In this document: in pieces, positions 23,845 through 28,878 of the stretch
Layout of the letters: every line of letters begins with the position of its first letter
Position numbering within the stretch: position 1 is the stretch's first letter
Assembly (NCBI GenBank): GCA_002431915.1
Contig: DJEP01000085.1
Coordinates: forward strand, 1-28,878
Direction of reading: 5' to 3'
Length of the DNA: 28,878 nucleotides
Origin: Lachnospiraceae bacterium UBA5895
GTDB taxonomy: Bacteria; Bacillota; Clostridia; Lachnospirales; Lachnospiraceae
Notes under the pieces: model-generated
The model's database searches: none
Told to the model about the DNA's origin: nothing
The model's input: the letters and a program-made list of their open reading frames with translations, nothing else
Position numbers and translations under genes: made by a program

Positions 23845-24963
23845 CTAATAGAATTTAAAATCTTCTAAAAAGTGAACACAGTCGTACAGCACCAGCACAT
23901 CCATGCCCTGCCCGGGCTCATACTGCTCCATGAGCTGGAACAGCTTCCCGTTAAAATATCTCAGGTCTACCACATAGATCGTCTCATAATGTGCCGTCAG
24001 CAGCGGAATCATGCTGTTTGCATAGGAATCCTTGATCACAAACAATGTTTTCCCGGCATTGTATCCCGTATGGATCTCTATAAATGCGTGGTTGTCATTC
24101 AGGAAAAATCCGTACTGGTTCTTGGTCTCCAGGTACTCCGGCGCATACAGAGAATCTGCCGTATCTGCGAAATCATAGGTGACCGATACCGGCTTGTTCT
24201 CCGTCTCCGGGAAATACTGTATCGTGTCCTTCGTCCAGTCCAGATTAATCCGGGACTGCAGCGTCCCCTGAAAATCTTCCGATACCGTCTTCATTCCATT
24301 CGTATCATAGGGGTAAGGGAATTTCCCCATGCTGTCTGCCCATGCCAGGAATCCATAATAGGCTCCGAGGCTGGTCCAGTGGTGATCCGTGCGGTAATAA
24401 ATCGGTTCCTCCGCGTGCTCCTGCAGTGCGGAATATACATCGATATAGTGCTCCTCTCCGATGGATTCTCTCACCTTTGTAAGCAGTCTCGTCTCATCAT
24501 AATAAGAAGCAAAGGACGGCAGCTTATCCGTCAGGATATTGTCCGCCGTAGGCACCAGCATGACTTTGGCGTTCCATCGGTTGACCAGTTTTCTCAGAGA
24601 GACGATACGGGAATCCTCCATCTGCTCCGTGTATTCCTCCGGATCGTTTACCCCGATGAGATAATGGTCTGCACCGAGATATACTCCGTTGATCTCCTTT
24701 TTCCGGAACATAATGTCCGCGCGGGTCTTAATTCCCACCCATTTGTCCCGACCTACGAACTGGTCAGACATATACTCTTCATAAGCATCCCCATACTCTC
24801 CCGAGAGAAGACTTTCCCAGGAAAAAACAGGATGGGACGCCAGCACCCGGTTCTCCGCTTCCGAATAGACTCTGTCACTGTTGCACAGATCCGCGACTCC
24901 CAGGACGAAAAGTACCGCACACACAAGTCCCACCGTCAGGAGAGCATTTCTTTTTTCATCCAC
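23845..24963 (-). CDS. DHHW/AlgX-like protein, partner of the MBOAT acyltransferase
   Basis: A 372-residue protein with one N-terminal signal-anchor helix and an extracytoplasmic domain. It carries the name motif DHHW at 193-196 (YRTDHHWTSLGAYYGF), a preceding VPTADNILTDKLP strand-loop and a late IKDSYANSM block, the pattern of SGNH-like AlgJ/AlgX acetyl-carriers. In such systems the MBOAT protein passes acetyl groups across the membrane and the SGNH-like partner places them on a polysaccharide. The start is GTG at 24963, eight bases after AAGGAGG; no in-frame ATG fits. The MBOAT gene ends 20 bp upstream. The acceptor polymer is unknown. Confidence 0.83.
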   Translation of the reverse strand: MDEKRNALLTVGLVCAVLFVLGVADLCNSDRVYSEAENRVLASHPVFSWESLLSGEYGDAYEEYMSDQFVGRDKWVGIKTRADIMFRKKEINGVYLGADHYLIGVNDPEEYTEQMEDSRIVSLRKLVNRWNAKVMLVPTADNILTDKLPSFASYYDETRLLTKVRESIGEEHYIDVYSALQEHAEEPIYYRTDHHWTSLGAYYGFLAWADSMGKFPYPYDTNGMKTVSEDFQGTLQSRINLDWTKDTIQYFPETENKPVSVTYDFADTADSLYAPEYLETKNQYGFFLNDNHAFIEIHTGYNAGKTLFVIKDSYANSMIPLLTAHYETIYVVDLRYFNGKLFQLMEQYEPGQGMDVLVLYDCVHFLEDFKFY

Positions 24964-24983
24964 ACGCTGTTCCTCCTTCCCGG

Positions 24984-26399
24984 TCAAAATCTAAAATACA
25001 AAAACGGATTATAAGACGCATCCACAATATAAGCAACCGAAAGTATCAATAAAGCCGCGGGGATCACCTTTTCTCCCAGGCGGTAAAGTGCCATGGCGGG
25101 TCCGGTCTTGCTGCTTCTCAGTGCATGCACCAGGCGGTTCCCCAGAGGCAGGCACGCGATCAGAGCGATCACCAGCAGTACCAGATATTCGTTCCCCAGA
25201 AACAGTGCCTTGGAATTCACCAGTCCCACACCATTTAACCCAAACATCGCCTGCAGATATGCCAGAATCTCTCCCGGCTTCTCCAGTGCGAAAAATACCC
25301 AGCTGATCAGAACCACCGCCAGCGTATAGACTCTGCCGAACGCCACCGGAGCATTTTTCAGGATCTCTCCCAAAAACAGTTTTTCCAGAATTAAAAACAT
25401 GGCAAACCAAAGTCCCCAGAACAGGAAATTCCACCCTGCACCGTGCCAGATTCCCGTCAGTGTCCATACGATCAGGATATTGAGGATCTGTCTGGGCAGC
25501 CCCTTGCGGTTGCCTCCCAGCGGAATATATACATATTCCTTAAACCAGGTGCTTAAGGAAATATGCCATCTGTGCCAGAAATCTTTCACGGAAGCTGCAA
25601 TGTACGGATAATTAAAGTTCTCCGGGAAATGGAATCCCAGGATGGCTCCCAGACCGATTGCCATGTCCGAATATCCCGAAAAATCAAAATAGATCTGGAA
25701 CGCAAAAGCGACAATTCCAAGCCATGCCATCAGGACACTCATCTCACTGTTTTCCAGCGCTGAGACCTGCTGCCACAAAAGTCCCAGGTTGTTGGCAAGC
25801 AATACTTTTTTCGCAAGTCCCGTCACGAAACGTTTCACACCGTAACTGATCGTCTCCATATCCGCACGTCTGTCCTGCAGATAGCGTTCCACCTGATGAT
25901 ATTTTAAGATCGGTCCCGCGATCAGCTGCGGGAACATGGTCACATAGACACCAAACTGTAAAATATTGCGCTGTGCTTTGGCATCTCCTCTGTATACATC
26001 GATCACGTAAGACATGGTCTGGAAGGTGTAAAAAGAGATACCGATGGGTAACGGAAGCCCCAACAACGGGATCGATGTTCCGAATACTGCGTTGACCGTC
26101 TGCAGCAGAAAATCGGCATATTTAAAAAATCCCAGGATAAACAGGTTGATGACAATAGAACATAGCAAAAAGATCCCTGAGTTCTTCTTCCCTCTATAGT
26201 CCTCTATCAGCCTTCCCCATACAAAATCCGAAATCGTGGAAAAAAGCATCAGAAAAATATAGACCGGCTCTCCCCAGGCATAAAAGACCAGGCTCCCCAG
26301 AAACAGAACCAGATTCTTCATGTTCCGGGGAACCAGGAAATAGCAGATCATAAAAATCGGTAAAAACCGAAAAAGAAACAACACACTGCTGAATACCAT
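24984..26399 (-). CDS. MBOAT-family O-acyltransferase (AlgI/DltB-like)
   Basis: A 471-residue polytopic membrane protein with about ten or more helices. The family active-site elements are DFWHRWHISLSTWFKEYVY at 273-291 and the catalytic H319 in GIWHGAGWNF. PLPIGISFYTFQ at 116-127 and YFDFSGYSDMAIGLG at 237-251 are also typical of the AlgI group. It most likely brings acetyl groups through the membrane for O-acetylation of a surface polymer. It lies between a DUF4358 lipoprotein gene (16 bp upstream) and the DHHW gene. The start has GGAG eight bases upstream. It is less likely to be DltB, since no dltA, dltC or dltD gene is seen. Confidence 0.92.
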   Translation of the reverse strand: MVFSSVLFLFRFLPIFMICYFLVPRNMKNLVLFLGSLVFYAWGEPVYIFLMLFSTISDFVWGRLIEDYRGKKNSGIFLLCSIVINLFILGFFKYADFLLQTVNAVFGTSIPLLGLPLPIGISFYTFQTMSYVIDVYRGDAKAQRNILQFGVYVTMFPQLIAGPILKYHQVERYLQDRRADMETISYGVKRFVTGLAKKVLLANNLGLLWQQVSALENSEMSVLMAWLGIVAFAFQIYFDFSGYSDMAIGLGAILGFHFPENFNYPYIAASVKDFWHRWHISLSTWFKEYVYIPLGGNRKGLPRQILNILIVWTLTGIWHGAGWNFLFWGLWFAMFLILEKLFLGEILKNAPVAFGRVYTLAVVLISWVFFALEKPGEILAYLQAMFGLNGVGLVNSKALFLGNEYLVLLVIALIACLPLGNRLVHALRSSKTGPAMALYRLGEKVIPAALLILSVAYIVDASYNPFLYFRF

Positions 26400-26415
26400 T
26401 CACTCTACTCCGCAT

Positions 26416-27027
26416 TTACTCCAGAGTCTGTCTGATAGCCTCCAGGGCAAGTTCATTCTGCTCCTGACAGTAGGTAATTACAGCTTCATCTCCCTGCTCT
26501 TCTACAGAGGAAGTGTCCGCACCTAACTGTACAAAACATACATAATCCCCTATCCGCTCGATCCGGGATGCCTGAATCTTACCCAGATTCATAGGATACT
26601 GCATGGTATCGTTCACCAGATGATCGCGGTAGGCATTCAATGCATTTTCTACATCCTCTACCTTACCATCTTTTGCGTGAATAATCAATAAAGTATCTAC
26701 ATTGACGCTGATCATGGGAGACTCTCCCAGGTAGGCATCATAGAGATCCGCACTGACGCCGTAAGTACCATCCAGCATTTCCTCCGGGATCTCGGAATCC
26801 GGCCAGTAATTATCTCCCAGCGCATCTTCCACTGCCTTTTTGGCGTTCTTCAGTGCCTTAGCGGCATCCGCTGCGCTGACCGGTGCCGGAGTCGCGGTCT
26901 CTTCCGTGGCTGCCGCGCTGCTCTCCTGTGTCGTTGATGCTGCTCCGTTATCCTGCTTGCCTCCGCAGGCAGTCACAGACAGTGCCAGTGCACTCATAAG
27001 TAACATACATGCTAATTTCTTCTTCAT
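26416..27027 (-). CDS. DUF4358-type lipoprotein
   Basis: A 203-residue lipoprotein: signal peptide, lipobox VTAC with Cys21, a Ala/Thr/Ser/Glu-rich linker to about residue 50, then a domain of the DUF4358 kind. That domain contains DSEIPEEMLDGTYGVSADLYDAYLGESPMISVN near 77-110 and ends with helices around YCQEQNELALEAIRQ. It is first in the operon with the MBOAT and DHHW genes; I recall this trio as a recurrent arrangement in Lachnospiraceae. It may help the acetylation machinery at the outer face, but this is inferred. The start at 27027 has GAGGAG six bases upstream. A 219-bp inverted-repeat element begins 39 bp before the ATG. Confidence 0.85.
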   Translation of the reverse strand: MKKKLACMLLMSALALSVTACGGKQDNGAASTTQESSAAATEETATPAPVSAADAAKALKNAKKAVEDALGDNYWPDSEIPEEMLDGTYGVSADLYDAYLGESPMISVNVDTLLIIHAKDGKVEDVENALNAYRDHLVNDTMQYPMNLGKIQASRIERIGDYVCFVQLGADTSSVEEQGDEAVITYCQEQNELALEAIRQTLE

Positions 27028-27058
27028 AATTCTCTCCTCATTTCTATGGGATACGCCC

Positions 27059-27291
27059 ATACTTAGATGTCAGGGTCAAAAGCCCCCGACTTTGATGCCT
27101 ACGGATTGTTCCGTGCTACGCACTCCCACTTCTCCGCTCCGGTCCGTGCTAGACATGTGCCACTGGCACATAGCACCCTACCCTCTATTCGCATATTTTT
27201 ATGCTCATATCGGGGCGGGTCCTAAGGTCTTTCACCCACCTATGAGCAAGCTCATGTGGGTTTAGACCTTTTGACCCTGGCATCATACTTA
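27059..27291. mobile_element. MITE-like non-autonomous element with flanking direct repeats
   Basis: The element proper is 27066-27284 (219 bp). Its ends are GATGTCAGGGTCAAAAG (27066-27082) and CTTTTGACCCTGGCATC (27268-27284), inverted with one mismatch over 17 bp. The 7-bp sequence ATACTTA flanks both sides directly (27059-27065 and 27285-27291), as after target duplication. No ORF of note is inside. Internal structure includes a hairpin of 16 pairs at 27226-27268 (GGTCT, ACCCAC and ATGAG with their complements), a perfect ATGTGCC/GGCACAT stem at 27155-27171 and a repeated TCCGTGCTA (27110 and 27143). Part of it (around 27187-27212) resembles the palindromic element at 18927. Confidence 0.7.
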
Positions 27292-27364
27292 TTGTTGTAG
27301 TATCCCCCGGATGGGGCTTCCTATATACTATCAGACGACAGATACGCGGAAAAAGTTTCAATAA
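27292..27364. other. Remaining spacer between the MITE-like element and the AEC gene
   Basis: Holds a small CCCC/GGGG hairpin near 27304-27316 and, on the minus strand, a possible extended -10 TGATAGTAT with a weak TTTTCC -35, which would drive the DUF4358 operon through the MITE-like element. A weak AGTT/AACT hairpin followed by T5 right after the AEC stop codon may be its terminator. All three are tentative. Confidence 0.3.
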
Positions 27365-28204
27365 CTAGATTTTTAACAGCCAAAACAGAAACGGCATCGT
27401 GACTACGGACAACACTGTCGTCAGCGCCACTCCCTTGGAAGTCAGCCGGTAGTCCCCGCCGTACTGCTGTGCCAGCATAACCGTCATGCTGCCCACCGGT
27501 GTCGCCGTCATTACCAGACACACACCACGGAACATGGAATCCGTGGTGAAAAATCCAAGCCCCCACAATAAAAGCGTCGGTACCAGCAATAATTTCAGTC
27601 CGGAGAAAATAAGCAGCCGCACATCCGTAAACAGGTCTTTTAACTTAATCTGCGCCAGGGAATCTCCGATGACCAGCATACTTAAAGGTCCCGTGATGGC
27701 GCCGATGCGGTTCGCCGTATCTTCAAATATCACCGGAACCGGAAGATTACTGATGTATAAAATCACCGCAATGATACAGGATACCACCCCCACATTCAGT
27801 AGCTGTCTCCAGTTCAGCTTCTCCCTCTCTCCATCGGTCTTCATCTTGCGGATACCGTAAGTATAGATCAGTACACTGTATAATAAGTTGAAAATTGCAG
27901 CATGGATCACCGCCTCGCTGCCGTACATGGCATCCAACAGAGGATATCCCATGAATCCAATGTTGGAGAAAGTCGTCATGACCTGATATGCTCCGTAATC
28001 CTCCCTGTCTGCCCGAAGCAGTCTCGGAATCAGCTCTGCGATCACGAACATAATTGCAAAAAAGATTAGCGCCGGATTTCCGATGTTGATGACAATTCCG
28101 GAGATGGTTTTCCCGGTAGTCTCTCCGAATACTTTTATTTTCCTACAGATATATCCGATCAGCATGATCAGGAAAAATATCAGCATTTGTTGCAACAATA
28201 ACAC
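27365..28204 (-). CDS. AEC-family transporter, apparently short by an internal segment
   Basis: A 279-residue polytopic protein of the auxin efflux carrier/malate permease family, which moves organic anions across the membrane. Typical blocks are the first helix LLQQMLIFFLIMLIGYICRK, VINIGNPALI near 39-48, VMTTFSNIGFMGYPLL near 75-90, GPLSMLVIGDSLAQI, and the late CLVMTATPVGSMTVMLAQQYGGD. Members are usually about 305-320 residues. Between NPALI and IAELIPRLLR the usual loop and most of a helix (roughly 25 residues) seem absent, in frame. The start is uncertain: GTG at 28204 fits the protein but has no good ribosome binding site, while an ATG ten bases upstream is out of frame. The gene has a good promoter, so it may be a decaying or variant copy. 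Confidence 0.75.
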   Translation of the reverse strand: MLLLQQMLIFFLIMLIGYICRKIKVFGETTGKTISGIVINIGNPALIFFAIMFVIAELIPRLLRADREDYGAYQVMTTFSNIGFMGYPLLDAMYGSEAVIHAAIFNLLYSVLIYTYGIRKMKTDGEREKLNWRQLLNVGVVSCIIAVILYISNLPVPVIFEDTANRIGAITGPLSMLVIGDSLAQIKLKDLFTDVRLLIFSGLKLLLVPTLLLWGLGFFTTDSMFRGVCLVMTATPVGSMTVMLAQQYGGDYRLTSKGVALTTVLSVVTMPFLFWLLKI

Positions 28205-28284
28205 AATAACATAAGAACTCTTCTTTCCGCCTCCGCATTCTTCCTTGCTTTCAAATGCTTTGAGTTTGTCGCGTAAGCGGATAC

Positions 28285-28314
28285 ATCATAGCACAAATAT
28301 ATAACACATCACAA
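28285..28314 (-). promoter_or_regulatory. Promoter of the AEC transporter gene
   Basis: Minus strand: -35 TTGTGA (28314-28309), 18-bp spacer, extended -10 TGC-TATGAT (hexamer 28290-28285). Confidence 0.55.
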
Positions 28315-28335
28315 CTCACTTTTTGTGTTTTTTCG

Positions 28336-28377
28336 GCTTTTTACTTTATTTTTGCCCACTCACCGCTTTTTACTTTA
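28336..28377 (+). repeat. 13-bp direct repeats before the ABC-F gene
   Basis: GCTTTTTACTTTA occurs at 28336-28348 and 28365-28377, 29 bp apart. The second copy covers the -35 of the ABC-F promoter, so the pair may be a regulator's binding sites. Confidence 0.5.
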
Positions 28378-28403
28378 CAAAAGGATGAACACTACGCTAT
28401 ACT
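28374..28403 (+). promoter_or_regulatory. Promoter of the ABC-F gene
   Basis: -35 TTTACA (28374-28379), 18-bp spacer, -10 TATACT (28398-28403). The leader of about 47 nt contains a small GCTGC-GAA-GCAGC hairpin. Confidence 0.6.
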
Positions 28404-28456
28404 TGCAAAGGACTGTTGGCGAAGATCCGCTGCGAAGCAGCAGAATGTGAGGAATT

Positions 28457-28878
28457 ATGAGCATATTAAACGTAGAACACCTGACCCACGGTTTTGGTGA
28501 CCGTGCTATTTTTAACGATGTATCGTTTCGTCTGTTAAAGGGCGAACATATCGGTCTCATCGGAGCGAACGGTGAGGGCAAATCTACCTTTATGAATATT
28601 ATTACCGGCAAACTCATGCCGGATGAGGGAAAAGTGGAATGGGCGAAAAATGTCCGTGTCGGATATCTCGATCAGCATACCGTACTGACTCCCGGCATGA
28701 CCATCCGTCAGGTACTGGCTTCCGCCTTTGACTTTTTATATGACATGGAAGCACAGATGAACGAGATCTGCGACAAAATGGGAGATGCCACTCCCGAAGA
28801 GCTGGAGCAGTATATGGAGGATCTGGGAACAATCCAGGATCTGCTGACCATGCATGATTTCTATATGATCGATGCCAA
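28457..28878 (+). CDS. ABC-F family ATPase, N-terminal part (gene runs off the right edge)
   Basis: The 140 visible residues are the start of the first nucleotide-binding domain of a soluble ABC-F protein. MSILNVEHLTHGFGDRAIFN is the usual N-terminus, the Walker A motif is GANGEGKST at 36-44, and VRVGYLDQH follows in the Q-loop region. ABC-F proteins have two ATPase domains and no membrane part; they act on the ribosome as translation factors or in antibiotic protection. Which subclass this is cannot be told without the linker and second domain. The ribosome binding site GAGG lies before the ATG. Confidence 0.9.
   Translation, partial: MSILNVEHLTHGFGDRAIFNDVSFRLLKGEHIGLIGANGEGKSTFMNIITGKLMPDEGKVEWAKNVRVGYLDQHTVLTPGMTIRQVLASAFDFLYDMEAQMNEICDKMGDATPEELEQYMEDLGTIQDLLTMHDFYMIDA

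Noticed and set aside
23872..25014. Long 380-codon open frame on the plus strand
   Set aside because: It is antisense to the DHHW gene, has the same extent, and its translation looks like no known protein; the minus-strand product carries clear motifs.
24984..26399. DltB (teichoic acid D-alanylation)
   Set aside because: The fold is the same, but there are no dltA, dltC or dltD genes, and the DHHW partner points to the AlgI/acetylation branch.
27066..27284. Possible T-box or other named riboswitch in the structured spacer
   Set aside because: A GGTGGGT stretch recalls the T-box antiterminator, but the specifier stem and the required bulge sequence were not found, and the inverted ends with flanking duplication explain the element better.
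28385..28450. 21-codon ORF before the ABC-F gene, possible leader peptide
   Set aside because: Its ATG lies upstream of the predicted -10 element, so the transcript would not contain it.
1..28878. CRISPR arrays, tRNA, rRNA, prophage or transposase genes
   Set aside because: No regularly spaced repeats, cloverleaf-like stretches, rRNA sequence or recombinase motifs were seen.

Overview
The window looks like part of the chromosome of a low-to-mid GC Gram-positive anaerobe, most likely a gut Lachnospiraceae (Blautia/Dorea/Coprococcus-like). The reasons are strong AGGAGG ribosome binding sites, sigma-A type promoters, a luxS-mtnN pair, a CUT1 sugar ABC transporter with no ATPase of its own, DUF4352 and DUF4358 lipoproteins, an MBOAT/DHHW acetylation pair and a TSCPD protein. 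No rRNA, tRNA, CRISPR array, phage gene or transposase was seen. The genus is an inference.

Bases 1-10800 (minus strand) form a carbohydrate-use locus, read from right to left: an IclR-type regulator, two CUT1 permeases, a sugar-binding lipoprotein broken by a single-base frameshift, a cytoplasmic BNR/sialidase-like propeller, a large GH106-like glycoside hydrolase, a DapA/NanA-family aldolase, and the first half of L-fucose isomerase running off the left edge. The enzymes lack signal peptides. The apparent plan is import of an oligosaccharide, intracellular hydrolysis, then isomerase and aldolase steps on a deoxy-sugar. Copies of a GTTCTYCA motif, one of them in a perfect palindrome, sit in front of both iclR and the transporter genes and look like the regulator's operators.

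Bases 10980-13560 hold a duplicated CmpB-family membrane protein and a PilZ (c-di-GMP) protein on the plus strand, then a convergent small heat-shock protein with a long leader. Bases 13800-17430 hold a DUF4352 lipoprotein, a DUF985 cupin, and luxS-mtnN-M42 peptidase (activated methyl cycle/AI-2 plus a metallo-aminopeptidase).

Bases 17430-20590 (minus strand) hold pgi, a D-2-hydroxyacid dehydrogenase and gtrA. The spacer in front of each of these three genes carries a copy, whole or partial, of the same palindromic element, whose core stem shows compensatory base changes. Bases 20595-24960 hold an unrecognised three-helix membrane protein, a TSCPD protein with murG, convergent rsmA, and the end of the next operon.

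Bases 23845-27030 (minus strand) are a DUF4358 lipoprotein - MBOAT O-acyltransferase - DHHW/AlgX-like cassette, probably for acetylation of a cell-surface polymer. Just upstream lies a 219-bp non-coding element with 17-bp terminal inverted repeats, a 7-bp flanking direct repeat and long internal hairpins: a MITE-like insertion. The window ends with an AEC-type transporter that seems to lack an internal segment (minus) and the start of an ABC-F ATPase gene (plus).
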